Source: Trachythela sp. YZ-2020 | Taxonomy: Eukaryota > Cnidaria > Anthozoa > Malacalcyonacea > Clavulariidae | NCBI GenBank assembly: GCA_016169945.1 | Contig: JADLSH010000110.1 | Location: 744,001 to 808,000, forward strand | Length of the DNA stretch: 64,000 bases | Direction of reading: 5' to 3' | Shown: in pieces, positions 42,896 through 55,300 of the stretch | Numbering within the stretch: the stretch's first letter is position 1 | Layout: each line of letters opens with the position of its first letter | The notes under the pieces: model-generated | What the model was told of the DNA's origin: nothing | Databases searched by the model: none | The model's input: only the letters and a program-made list of their open reading frames with translations | Program-made: the position numbers and the translations under genes

Positions 42896-43032
42896 TCTTA
42901 AACATTTTAATAACAACAAGTAGTGAGTAGTTTTTTTATAATCAACCTGAATTGTAATTATATTTATATGTATATAAACATTGTAATCACCATGTAATTC
43001 AGTAATTTTACTGCAATATGTGTGAAATTAAA

Positions 43033-43063
<31 letters not shown>
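41621..43063 (+). mobile_element. LINE RT fragment with (CTAT)n tail
   Basis: A 5'-truncated LINE with an uninterrupted RT frame, a short 3' UTR and a (CTAT)n tail at about 43033-43063. It appears to have inserted in a cataggcggcgga-type repeat, whose pieces remain at about 41629 and 43345. Confidence 0.85.
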
Positions 43064-43361
43064 GAATGTAGCGCCAGAGGAATTGTCCCCCAGAAAATTT
43101 TGAAATCTAGTATCTCTGAAACCGCATTTACTGCATTCTGTGGGGAGAATTTCATCGAAATTTCAATTACAAGCTTTCATCTCGAGTATTAAAAACATTA
43201 TAGTTCAATAATCTAATATTCAACATTTGTTATATAAACATATTTAATTGAAAGACTGAAACAGGGGGGGGGGGTTAGTCCCTCCATTTCCTTACTTTTT
43301 CAAAGTTGGGGGGGGGGCTTTAGCCCCCTAGCCCCCCAGTTCCGCCGCCTATGTGTATACA
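43064..43361. repeat. G-run repeat ending gccgcctatg
   Basis: Contains ggggggggggg and gggggggggc runs, then agccccctagccccccagtt and ccgccgcctatgtg. The last part mirrors cataggcggcgga at 41629. Otherwise AT-rich and non-coding. Confidence 0.55.
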
Positions 43362-43812
43362 TGTATAAAACTTTTTCCCTACGGCTCAACCACTAGCTTA
43401 AGTGTTTATTTTGTAGATTATTCATTTTATCCTCATTTTTATCGTTATATTCAGTCTGTGATAGCTGTGATATATTTTTAAAACCATTCTATTTTGTATT
43501 TGAGCCCTTCCAAAGTATTTTTCTCACGAAATTGTTTAATTTGTTTTTGTTTCGCTTCGATATGTTTTTCACACTCGTCGCTAACTCGCTCGTTGCGTTA
43601 ATAACCGGCCGCTGAGAAAAGCGTTGAATTTTGTCCTATTGCCTTTTCAACTGACTTCATAACTTTCTGTGTTTGTTTTCCTCTTTGAAATTTCTACTAA
43701 AACAATTAGTCCCTTCAGGCTCGGTGATTACAAGCCTATATTTAGTCACTTCGCCTTCGGCTCAGTGACTATAGGCTTGTAATCACCTCGCCTTCGATGA
43801 CTAATTTTTAAT

Positions 43813-45365
43813 TACAGGCTCAAATTGGACCAATCAGAATGCAGGAAAAGCAATAGGCACCTCAAAATTTCTACCAAATAGTATTAGGATATCGTATGTT
43901 TCATATCCATAGCATAATAGCACGTTAGCACGGCTCTATAGTATTACGATATTTTATGTTTCATATCCATCACGGCTATGCTTGACTAAGATTTTTTCCT
44001 CTGTCTCGTTTTGTATGAATTGATATATAACAAATGGTAACTTTCATGTGAAAATTTCAACACTTTTATACAAATGAACTTATTTGTTACAATAGCACGC
44101 GTTCAATTAAAATTTTTGTTAAAACAGACAGCCTATTTCGGGTATGATATAAATCTTAATATTTATCAATATTTTGCAAAAAAAAGTAAAAATTCTGCAA
44201 ATATGGCAAATTTTACTTAAAATTTGAAGTTTCGAATTGTTCAAAATTCTTTGGCACGCGTTAAAAAATTATTGTAAAAATGTGCAGTGCAGCTAGCTTT
44301 TTCTTACACTCTCCATACTTTATTAATGGCCTGATCAATCTTTTATATAAACAGGCTAATGTAGATCTATTAACTCTATATTTGAGCTGAAGCCTTTTTC
44401 ATAATACATAGACATAAGGGGGCGTGGCGGAGGCTAGGCTCTGTAAAACAAACTGCCACATGGGAACTGCCAGCAAAAAGCAGGGTTATGTCAACCCAGT
44501 GAACTCTACATAAACTGGAACGCTAACTCCAATGATCAAGTCCTGTGATTGGATGAAGCCAATTTGAAGCTAAGAGCGGGAACCGCGCGGGAAAAATGCA
44601 CTTTCAAAAAGACTAGGGATAACTAGGGTAGTTTCGAGGAGTGGAAAATTCCGTCAAAAGTTTGTTTTTGAGCGAAAAGTCGTGTTTTCATCTGAAGGCT
44701 TCAATTTAAAATAACTGTTCCTGGTTTTCTGGATAGTTCTCACTGTTCTACACTCAGTTCCAGCAAAAATTCGAGGGGTAACAGTTATGTACACGAAAAA
44801 ATGGCAAATGCATGAACGTGCCGAAGAAAACTTAGCTCTTCAACTTCGAAAAAAGCTACTTTAAAACATTTCGACGGTCCCAAAACTTGTTTTGTACTAA
44901 AGTCCAAGTATTGAATTAAGTCTATTTTGAGCTTTTAGTGATTGCTGTAACTGCTGTAGAACGTGAGCAAATCCATGTTTTCCAAGTGGTGTATTTTTCG
45001 ACTCCGTACGTACAGTGGCTTCAAAGATGGCGGCCAAGTTATCGTTCCAGTTCTCTTAGAGTTCACTGTGCCAACCTCGTTCCCAGGCTCCTGGGTACAA
45101 GGTTGGGGTTATGTAACTCCTAGACAGTAAGAATTACATGGGTGTTGGGCACTTTTTAACATTTTGATAAATCAAAAAAGGGAAGCTTGGTCGATCTACG
45201 CACAGCCTAGGTATGCTGATGGGTCCTTCAGTGAAGCATAAGCATCTGGACTTGAACTCAAACAGAAACAAAACATAAAAATGTTGCTTATACGTAAGTC
45301 TAATACTAATTTCGAAATCCATACAATTATACAATTCCTGCACAACAGTAATTGATTACATTATT
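43813..45365. other. no recognisable gene
   Basis: 43835-44000 holds second copies of the gtatgtttcatatccatagca and agcacgttagcacggctc segments seen at 40.35-40.76 kb. Beyond this, 44000-45365 has no supportable coding or repeat structure. Confidence 0.45.
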
Positions 45366-45426
45366 TTTATTTCTGATTATTTCTGCTTCCTATATCTATG
45401 TTTAATACTTTCATTGTTCTTCTGCA

Positions 45427-46180
45427 CTACGCAAATGTCACTTCTGTTTCAGCCCCGTTTCTTAGGTTGATGAATTTTAAAGGATTCTGCTGTGGGGCGC
45501 CTGCTGGTATCAGGTAATGAATTTTATCGCGTGTTTTATCTTTTCCGCCAACATATACAGACACCAAACTTGACCATTTAGTGTTGTTACGGAGATTTAC
45601 ATGTACAGCATGATCAGTGCTCTTTGAACAAAAAAGTAAGGTTTCATCAACGTCGCCGCTTTTTAAAGGGCAGGTCGTTCCACCTTGGCACCACGATGGC
45701 GACCCGTTTTTCTTCTGTAACATCAACTGCGGAGATTTCACGCTTATGTACAGCGTTTGAGGATTAGTTGTTTCTTCGGCCATTATGATACTCTGGTGCA
45801 AAACGGATTCTAAAGGACCTGTCGTTCCGACGTACACTGCAGCTTGTGGAGCTATTGGAAAGACAACATAGCCATAGACAGTGCCTCTATTGTTATGTTT
45901 GTTGAATTGCACAGTATGTACATTACTTTCTTGCTTTATTACGCTGTATCTATTTTGGGGAACCAACTGTGGCTTTTGCGGACGACCTGTTGTTTCTGCC
46001 TCTATTTGCACGGCATATTCATATTTGTTTTTCAAACCTGATGGGTTTCTACCGTGATTGAACCACGAAGTACAATACGTGCCATGAGTTGCTTGATTTT
46101 TCTTATTTCCCTTTAGTGAATTTTGTCTTTTTTTTCGATAGAAAACCAAACCTTGGTTTTCTGGTTTAGGAATATAATAC
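45427..46180 (-). CDS. lyase exon 3: C-terminal region
   Basis: Acceptor ttgtttatag at 46182-46181. The split codon gives Arg and then YYIPKPENQGLVFYRKK. Reads HGTYCTSWFNHGRNPSGLKN, YEYAVQIEAET and a LTLSGKDKTRDKIHYLI-like C-terminal beta region (YVGGKDKTRDKIHYLIPAG), stopping at 45427. The W-x-x-H-G-x-P block is typical of PL8 C-terminal domains. Intron 2 (46778-46181) contains repeats only. Confidence 0.8.
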
Positions 46181-49100
46181 CTATAAACAATAGCGAAAAC
46201 ATAATAATAATCAAGAAGGAAACGGAGTTGAGTAGTTGTTAATCTTTATTAATATTCAATTTTCGTAAACTCGCGTTCTTATTGGTCAATTTGTACCACG
46301 TGTGTGCATTTTATATAGCAACAACGCACGGCCGTGCCGTTATAGTTTATATCAGCACGGCAAGATGGCGCCCGAGTTCACGAATGGAAAAGTTTGTAAG
46401 ATTTCGTTTATTTTAAACCGAAGACAATCCCAAAACCACGAATTGGCCAAATTTCTAAAATAATTCCGTATTTAAACGTAAACATGTGTTGTCTATTTAG
46501 TTTATTTTACGAATTTACGGAATATAAGTTGTGAAAGAGTGGCAAAGCGGCGAAGCCGGTTGAAAATATATTCGCAATTCGGCAGACAGATTCAAGGCAA
46601 CAACAAGGTTGTTTCTTATATAAACAAAACCTTTGGAGTTAACAATGGTAAAGTTGCGGAAGTTACGCTGTTAAATGTAATTACGAAGTTACGCTGTTAG
46701 GAAAGTTACGATGCAAAAAGACCAATTTTCGCATATAGGATATAGATGTAACGACATGAATAATCAATTATTAGATACCTGTTTCCATTTACGTCAACCA
46801 ATATTGCCAGTGCTATATTTGACCAATTTTTTTTCGTCAATGGTGCGCCATGATCATTACAACGAAAGATGTTCGAGGCAGGCTGACTTGTTGTAGAATA
46901 ACTAGTTTGAGGCATCAGGTCCTGAAACAAGGTAGTATGAATTTCATATTGGCCACCGGAATATTGTACGTATGATCCAAGAGATACGATGATATCGTCG
47001 TAGAAAAATACTGGTTTCTTGAAACGGAAATTAACTTTGTGAAACGGTGAACTAGATTCAACATCGTACGAGGGCTGCTGAAAATTCATACCAAGCACTC
47101 CATTTCTATCTGCCTTCGATTTGCTTCCCTGGAAAAATACACCACGGGCCATGGCATCATTTGACGGGTTGTAGTGACGCGTGCTGCGTAAGCTGAGGGT
47201 GGCCATATCTGAATACGGCACGCTAATGACAGTCGTACCTGGAATTTTTCACCAGTCCCATCCTTTGTCTATGATCTTTGAGTTAAGAGCTGATTCACTA
47301 TTTGCTATCAACATCGCACCGTGGCTGGTATACATTCCATAAACATTATCACCACCACTTTCAAAATCCCACACGTACTTGTCAAAACCTTTCATCGTCA
47401 CTGCCCAATCATCCCGGCGATGTATGCTCAAAGCCGCAAATTGTTTTGCCCAATGTCCACTTTGAGATTGTTCTGCTTGGTAAAACCATTGACGCGGGCC
47501 AGATGTAACATTGGAGGCTAAGTCTTTCACTCTATCCATGATTTCCAAAGATCCCAGCGTGTTCAAGTAGTACAGCCGAGATGCTTTACCATTGCAAAGT
47601 TGCCTGTTCAATATGCCATTACAAGTGCCAGGAACGTGTTCATAGAGGCGAAGAAACATGCGAACTTCACCCAATCCTGTATTTAAATTTGGCAGACCGT
47701 GAGAGTCATATTTTTGTAAAGGATATTTCATGGCCATATATGCGAAGGCTGGGACAATTTCAGCAAGAATTGTTTTATTATATTTTGGAAACCGCCCACC
47801 AACCTGACTAGGGGTTGAATAACTAACTGCGGCTATTCGAAAAACTTTTAAAGTGTTGATAATATTTGTTTTTATTTGGCTGTTTAACTGATAGACTGTT
47901 TCTTCAAGCAAATACGAGACCAAAGCGGCGGTGTGTAACGCCTGTGGACAGTAGGCAGAGGCATAGAAGGTTTTGTGATGGAAACATGTATAATCTGGCT
48001 TAATAAGGCCAGAAAGCCCTTCAGTAATATGCAGAGCGTTCTCGATCCATCTTTTCAATGCGTCCATGTCTCGAATTTTTTTCGCCTTTTTAACATCATC
48101 ATTGTCCGGCATTGCAAGCACCGTCATCAGTCGATACAACATCGCAGATCGTGTTCTGTCCGCGGTAGTGCCTTTGTACTCAAATGATGTCTGGTATACC
48201 TCTCCAAATTCCACATACCATTTCATCGCATCAATTACGTCCGATTTGAGATGTTTTCTCATCAAGAACATTGAATGTACATAGCCAGACATTTGTATTA
48301 GTTCGTGGTCCATAGTCCCCAAGCCACTCCCCTTGTCCAAACCTTGATCTTTTAAGTAATTGAAAAGTCCAATTATTTTCGTTCTGCGGATGATGTTGAT
48401 CTCATCCAATGCTTTTTTGACGTGTTCAAAACAGACTTGTTTTACACTCGTACAGCTTGCATGCATTTGGGTACTGCTAGATGTAGGAAAGCTACCATAA
48501 AAGGATCTAAAAGAGTTTTTTAATGAGGAATCCTTACCAGTTATTGCTTCGATATCGGCATCATTGAGGGATTTTGTAGGGCTGCATGTATATTTTTTAG
48601 CAAGTTCACACGTGACGTGTTCGACCTCGATGGGACGAGACTTAATGTAGTATTCCAATGTTAATGGAAGTAACACTTTATGGTGAACGAATGAGAACTC
48701 TTCTGGGCCATCGCGAACTTTCGATTTGTCATTTCTTGAAAATAGTCCATGTCTGACTGATCCTCGTTTGGTTAACTTCTTGACCTGTTTACGTGCATTG
48801 TCAAAAATTTTAAGTAAGCTGTCCCACCGATGCATAAGAAATGGGTCTGATGGAGACACTCTGTGAGGAATTCTTGTAAATGTCGTGCTTTCGCTTGCAT
48901 ACCAATTCACCAGACGCTGAGTGATACTATTAATAGCATTCAATTTGGTTATGTCCACCTTAGAAGCTGCTGGAGGTGATGGACTTCTGAGACTCCAGCG
49001 GTATATCTGTTGCCAGTGCCGACTTCGCTTGTATTGAGATAGTGCATCTTCCTCTGATAACCCTGAGTAAATCTTGCTGCAGCTAGTGCAATAGGTTTTC

Positions 49101-52100
49101 TGTGATTGTACATACGTGAGGGGTGGAACAATTGAATCTCGTGTTGCTGCAGAAATCTTTTGAACAAATTGTAAAAAGTCAATATGCAATGGACTTTGTG
49201 ATGTCACGCCAGAAGGAGCTATAAGAGAAAAACGATGAATTGTGCCACTGTAGTTTGGTGAACTACGGACCGATGTAGGCGATGATGGTGAGGAACATCC
49301 AAGAAATTCCTTGAATGATACCCATGCTGCTCTCCATCCTTGGAAATTGAGAGAGAAGGGGAAACAAGAATCCGTTTGAATTCTTCCCTGTATTTGCCGA
49401 ACACAAATAGATAAACACTTTTGGGGTATTGGAACGGAATTGTAAATCCAAATTTTTATTCCTCCATTAGGTACTACATTTACGGTCGTCGACGCAAGGT
49501 TCCATATCAGTTGCTGTCCGGTGTTCCATTGCCATTGCAGTGATTTGGATCCTTTTTTGAAGTGACTGGTGCTGAGTTGCAAGGATGAGGACGGAGATAT
49601 TTCACTCGGAACAGATGCAACCTCAAAATCGTAGACTAAATGAAGGAAAATAGAGAAAATAGTTTTAATGTTGAGCAAATTTATAAATAACAGTGTGTAA
49701 ATTCATGTTAATGAGATAACACGTGAAATGGCTTTATATCAATTATACTATCCGACAAGCAGGAAAGGTCTGTCAACAACCATTAAAATAATAGAACAAG
49801 ATACATTTGATCGATCAAAGTTTCGGACGCGTGCTAATTGAATGCAATTTCCTCAACCAATAACTCTCCTGACACTCAGAGAGGACATGCACTGGCAAAT
49901 CATAGCGTAACGATGAATAAGCAAAGCAGAGCACAATGTTAAGCTTTTCAATCATTGATAAGTGTGTCAACCTCTCTCATCCGAAAATCCATACAAAGAT
50001 TAACAAGAAAGAAAACTTCCATCCACCCACCGTCTATGTTACCCGTTTGGAGTAACTGATCTGACGTATCCGGACTATATATGCATTATAATTTACATAA
50101 TTATTGTTACGCGTGGACTATCCAAGATGGGCAAACAAACAATTTTATAATTGTGAATTATTTTTATGTAAGTATTTAAACTGGTTAATGCAAAAGAAAG
50201 ATTTTGATTGGAGGTTGAAATGTTCCCAAGGTGAACTTCAGGCCCATAGACTCATGCTATTTAAATATATAATCAGTCGAATCGTAGCCACTGTCCAAGG
50301 GAATTTTTACCCCTTGGGTCAGGTCTATCTTGGAGGGGGTCGCTACCGTTTTGCATGGCGGAGCTCTATGCGGATTATCACCCCTAATCATTCAGTCTCT
50401 GGAAAACATAAAGTTATAATGGGTCTTTGGGTTGACCTAAATTTAAGAGTATAAATATGTATAATTGGTTCACTTCACTCCGATCCCCTTCTTCCACTAT
50501 AATTTGGCGCGTGTGTGTAATATATTTTTTGTTGTTTTGCGTATGTACGGGCTTGGATAATTAAAGTGAGTTAATTACATGAAGGTTGAAGTTAACTGAT
50601 TCACGTTTCGAATTAACTACAAATTTAGTTTGGCAATGAGTATAGGCATTCCAACGACAAGGGCTGATGATGTTTAATGATGTTGATTCGCTTTGAAATT
50701 ATTCTAAAAGTATTGAAATACGTTTAACCTAATTTCCACAATTTGGACAGGTTGCAAAATTGGTGTAACTACCTAAAATGATTCTAGAAGCAAACGGTTG
50801 CTTATTTTGATCAGTCAAATATGAATGTATTGGCCTGATATCATAGTTATTGCATCTTATATAGAAACGTCCATTGAAGTTAACGTAGTAATACCACGAA
50901 ATATAGTGGGCGAGGTGGTTGGGGGAATAGCTTTTGGGAAACTCTGTACAGTATCTTAATGAGCGGTCAGCTCAGCAACAATAATTCATGTTAAAAAAGC
51001 TAAGATGCATCTTAAAATATGATAAATACATATTTAAGTAACAAAAAACAAATCAGATCTTCTTCACCAAGTTAATAAAAATACAGTTCATATTATGGCA
51101 AATCCTTTTGCTTTAATTACTAATTCTGCTCTTTTAGGCATGGACTTAACTAAATTCTAAACATCTTTTATTTTTTCGAAAAATGACATCGTATTCAAAC
51201 ATATATATATATTCAATTGTCGCCCGAAAATGTATTATGTTCAAAAAATAATTTCCCGGCGATGCACTAATTTTAACTGTTTAAGAAATAGAAAACGATT
51301 CCCCTCGTGCTTTATCACACCATAAAGCACGAGCGGAATGTTGGGAGAACACGAGAGATGCGTGTAAAACACGAGGCGTAGCCGAGTGTTTTACAAGATA
51401 CTCGAGTGTTCTCCCAACGTTCCCCAAGTGCTTTATCACGCCATCATGGCACAAGACGAGTTTTTCTATTTCTTTTATATTATATTATAAGTGGTATATA
51501 AGCACAGTAAACAATTTTGGTCAAAGATCAATATTGATATTCTCCTAAGATGTAATCACTGACGTCACTCGGAAGCTTTTCAATGTTTTCACTGCTTGGC
51601 AACAACTACAAGCTTGAATTCTGGCCGGTGAAGGAGCGAAAAACGTGCAAGTTCAAAAATTAGGGATTAAAAAGCACAAAAACTGTTGGAAAATTTTCAA
51701 AAATAGTCCACAATGATAGACAGATTTATTTTTCGTTGTTCTGCTTCACTTTTGTCCTGGATTTGGTATAAAAGCGAAGGTTTTTGTCAAGATGCTTTGA
51801 CCGAGTTTGACGACATTGGCTGTCAAGCTGGATTTTTCATCTTGAACCAAATATATCAACCAATTTTTGTTTGAAGATACTGTTTGAATATTTTTTGTGT
51901 ATTTTTTGTTGTTCAGTGGTTGGTTGTTAAAAATGTTTCTCAGATAAACTGTCAAGAAATGGATAAACATGTCGTATTTGTGTAGGTTTTTGTTGTTCCA
52001 TCTTGACGCCGTTGACGGCTTAAAAACTATACTCTGTAGACATAAATGTTATCTAAATCAATGCCAAAATGGCTAGTTTAAATTTTTTGCAAACAGAATT

Positions 52101-52663
52101 GTGGATAAATTTGGCTTGGTTTGTGTTTAAATAGAGTTTTTGTACCTTTCAATGTGAAAATAGCACAGATTTTTGCGTTTCTTGTTTCAAACTCAGAAAC
52201 AGCTACGAATATTTCTTCGCGTATATGTCCCGTTATCATTTGTTGGCAGGCTTTTTCCATCTCGTTTCGGTCTATCTTTTCTTGCTTTCTGACAGACTTT
52301 GGATTTTAAAACTATTATAATATTGTTCATATTGTATTGACAATTCCGAGGACAATTTAACAAGCGGAGACGAAGGGAGAAAAATCAAAACAGTGACCGT
52401 ACTTTATTGCGTCATAAAGAACGCGCAATTAGCCAATCAAATTGCTCGTTAGATACTATACTTATAACATAATAAACAATTAATAACTAAAAATGCGCTT
52501 TATATTATTTGCTTGTCAATAGGAAAATCCAGAATTTTTAACTTATTCCTTAACGCCGATCTACACTATACGTCATTGCAATGCAAACAAACTTACCAAG
52601 TGCAGCTTGGGAAACGAATTTTGCAGCGAGCACGAAAAACATGATGGAAAATATGTAACCCAT
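45427..52663 (-). CDS. secreted chondroitinase ABC-like lyase (PL8), with in-frame TGA
   Basis: A three-exon gene: exon 1 52663-52597, exon 2 49635-46779, exon 3 46180-45427, 1225 codons including one internal TGA (codon 818, 47251-47249). It would cleave glycosaminoglycans (chondroitin/dermatan-type) by beta-elimination outside the cell. Order: signal peptide (1-22), N-terminal beta-sandwich-type domain, helical lyase toroid with KPDYTCFHHKTFYASAY (about 568-584), GGRFPKYN (about 635-642), AALSIHRRDDWAVTMKGFDK, then the beta-sandwich C-terminal part. Bacterial chondroitinase ABC is about 1000 residues; this one is longer. AATAAA lies at 45371-45366. A pseudogene or recoding event cannot be excluded. 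Confidence 0.8.
46181..46778 (-). other. lyase intron 2
   Basis: GT-AG intron with short direct repeats of gaagttacgctgtta near 46660-46700 and a caccacgtgtgtgc-like stretch. No additional gene is recognised. Confidence 0.65.
46779..49635 (-). CDS. lyase exon 2: catalytic region
   Basis: Starts after a strong acceptor (ttttcctt-catttag) at 49636-49637 and ends in phase 2 before GTATCT. It encodes the N-terminal domain (YDFEVASV, WQWNTGQQLIWNL), the catalytic helical region and the beginning of the beta-sandwich region. TGA at 47251-47249 interrupts it between GWDW and KIPGTTVISVPYSDMA, while coding character is the same on both sides. Confidence 0.82.
50778..50960 (+). repeat. dispersed repeat, copy 2
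   Basis: Same-orientation homologue of 1-175, with the same ttttgatcagtcaaatat, gtattggcctgatat and aaatatagtggg landmarks and a roughly similar spacing. Mismatches and short indels show that the copies are old. Confidence 0.65.
51300..51445. repeat. fold-back element with tgctttatcac arms
   Basis: cccctcgtgctttatcac is repeated near the end as ccccaagtgctttatcac (direct), and gttgggagaacac / gtgttctcccaac are mirrored, with a cgaggcgtagccgagtg core. This resembles the coral/anemone fold-back type also seen near 24120 and 27910. Confidence 0.7.
52597..52663 (-). CDS. lyase exon 1: signal peptide
   Basis: ATG to a GTAAGT donor encodes MGYIFSIMFFVLAAKFVSQA plus A-L, a textbook signal peptide with a hydrophobic core and small residues at the likely cleavage site. 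The exon ends in phase 1; the last base joins TC of exon 2 to make Val, giving continuous VYDFEVAS. A ttttcag acceptor-like site about 24 nt upstream of the ATG suggests a 5' UTR intron. Confidence 0.75.
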
Positions 52664-53365
52664 GATTCTATAGTTGGTCGTTGATATTCTGAAAACAGAT
52701 GTAATTGTTATAACTCAACTTTGTAATATAAATATAGAAAATTTTAAATCCTTTTTAAATTTTATAAATTTTATAAATATCTTTATTAAGATGTTTTTAT
52801 ATATAAAATCCAATTTGACACATTTACTATCTTTGGTAAATTTATTATCCCCAAACTTTTTAATGATCTCTCGACGTAGACGTCAATTATCAAAGTGTCA
52901 CCCCTAGCTTGATTTTTATCAATTCTTCCTACTCTAGTTGTTTCCGTGGCTTACGATAGGTCAAATATGAATGTTTCTTCAATTGTGGGTCAAATATAAT
53001 AACACATCAGTGCCTGTCTAGTGGGAAATTTCTACAGTGCCAGTGAAACCTACAGAAATTGACGAAATCAATGATAACGCAAAACACTAAGCAAAAAAAT
53101 ATGTACAATTAGAGGCAAAATGTCGAGGATTAAACCCACCTTGTACTTCCAGAAAATCGTCAGTATCAACAAGAGAGCGAGTTGGAATTTGCTTTGTTGC
53201 TTTCTGTTCGGTCTTTCTAAATAGGCTGGTATCAAATATTCTGACGTTGAGGTCATTTTTCCGAATGATCAGTTTGATCCGAAATGAAACCAAGAAAATA
53301 TTCTGGTTAGTTTGATGAATGGAAATGTAATATACTGATGACATCCATCTAATTATCAGGTTATT

Positions 53366-55300
53366 TCAATCATTTTTCTCGATGAATATTTTTACTCTGA
53401 ATATATTTTAGTTTGTATTCTGATGAATTAAGTTTGCGACAATCGGGTGGCCTACTGATTTGCTTCAATGAACATTTTCATGGTACCTGCTCTTTACGCT
53501 CAAAAACTATAGCGACCTTTTTACGTTCTTAATATATCTCTGCATTTTAATAGCACATTTATTCAATGTATTGTTGGGGTCTGTACGATCAAACTACTTC
53601 GAAAATAAGCTAAAATATAACAGGAACTGGAAACAATATAATCGCTATTCAAGTTAATGACATGAATGTGCCTGCACAATCAACGTTCTGGAAACGGTTT
53701 GTTATTTTAGCATTTGCTCCAAGAGCGCAATCGCAAATCTCATCGAGGGAGCTGTTGTGATTATATCAAATACAGGCAATACAAAATGTAAAAGAATGTA
53801 GATAATGCAAAAGGTTGAACTTTAATATTTTTCTAGATTACTTTATTATAATATTAATAGGAATTGTATTTCAATCTTTTTCTCGACGAATATTTTACTG
53901 CATGTGAATTGTTTTGCTTCCTTCAATGAACATTGTCACGGTACCTGGTTTTCACGCCCGATCTATAGGATTTTTTAGGTACTTAAAGTTTTTGCATTTA
54001 ATATGATAGGTTGCAAAATTGCAATTGTGATATTAATAATAATTCTAACAATAGAAATACTAATATAAATAATATTTTTTGCTATAAAACAAGTCAAATT
54101 TTTTTCAAAGTTACTTGCATTTTTGTAGGGGTTACTGTTTAGAGCTAATGCGTGACACTACATCAATTATGGCATTTGACCGTCGATGTTGACGTTTGCA
54201 TGATTATTTTAAAGAACTTAGTTGCTGAACGTGGCAATTTATCCTTTCCAAATATACTGTATATCTTCTTATACAACCAAACAATTTTCGTAATATTATA
54301 GTATAGAAAGAGTAAGAACTGGAAGTAAAAACCTGGACCGACTGCAAGTTAAAATATCGTTGTGTGAGATTGCGCGCACGATGTGAATTCGTTAAAGCAG
54401 ATTGTCGGGAAAACATGTCGAATATTCTTGGTCTGATTTATAAATTTAGTATGTAGGAACAATAGAGAACAAAAATTAGTCTCCGGGCATGCAGATGCCC
54501 TATTTTTTCTGGAATGTTCAGTGATTAAAAATTTCATAAAATTAGATATGCTTTTCCTTCTCGATCAAGACAGTTTGCTCTTTTATCATTTGGTCCAAAA
54601 TCGCAAATCTCGTTATTAATGGTCTTGTTCTACTAGTCTTAACTTTAATATTCTTCTAGATTATCCTATTATAATATTAATAGCATTGTATTTCAATCTT
54701 TTTCTCGATAAATATTTTTACTGTGAATATTTTTATTTTGCATTCTTGTGGATTAAGTTTGTGGCAATGAGGTGGCCTATTGTTTTGCTTCAATGAGCAT
54801 TTTCATGGTACCTGCTCGTTACGCTCAAAAACTATAGCAACCTTTTTAGGTTCTTAATATACCTCTGCATTTTAATAGGGTGTAAAATTGCAATTGCGAT
54901 ATTAATAATAATTCTAACAATAGATATTCTAAAAAAAATAAAATAATTTGCCATGAAATCTTTAGGATTTTGTTCAAAGTTCCTTGCATTTTTGTAGAAC
55001 TTACTGTTTGGAGCGAATATATACATGACACTACATCAATTTATGACATTTGACTCGATCTATTTTTTAGTTTACATTTGGATGATTACTTTAAATAACT
55101 TTCTGAACATGATACTTTATCCTTTCTAAGTATACTCTATCACTTGTTACATAACCAAACAAGTTGCCCAATATTATAGTATAGAAAAAGGTAAGAAGTG
55201 CAGTAAAGAGCTGGACAGACTACAAGCTAAAATATCGTCGTCTGAATCGCGCCCTCATTGTGAATTCGTTCGTTAAAAGCAGATGGTCGGAAAAACGTTT
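53366..55300. repeat. diverged direct duplications
   Basis: Three direct copies of one unit: A about 53366-53560 (partial), B about 53820-54540, C about 54640-55300. Landmarks in order are tttctcgatgaatatttt, cttcaatgaacattttcatg-gtacctg, acctttttacgttcttaata, ttgcaattgcgatattaata and attatagtatagaaa. B and C extend for about 650-700 bp. No coding sequence is visible. Confidence 0.75.

Larger units (their letters stand above)
40785..43812. mobile_element. 3-kb element with 400-bp inverted ends
   Basis: Left arm 40785-41190 and right arm about 43362-43812 are reverse complements with scattered differences (tagtcgcc-gaaggcgaggtg / cacctcgccttcg; tttctcagcggc / gccgctgagaaa; acttaagtggttgagccgta / tacggctcaaccac). 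Between them sit a nested fold-back (41207-41618) and a LINE (41.62-43.06 kb). The right and left arms also contain degenerate cgaaggcga palindromes. Confidence 0.75.
49636..52596 (-). other. lyase intron 1 with repeats
   Basis: 2.96-kb intron. It contains dispersed repeat copy 2 (50778-50960) and a fold-back (about 51300-51445). No coding exon could be supported inside. Confidence 0.65.

Noticed and set aside
47249..47251. Selenocysteine insertion at the lyase TGA
   Set aside because: I see no reason for a Sec in this conserved segment and could not identify a SECIS element by eye. A CGA-to-TGA change is simpler.
47302..48284. Plus-strand frames over the lyase exon
   Set aside because: Shadows of the long minus-strand exon, which has conserved PL8 motifs.
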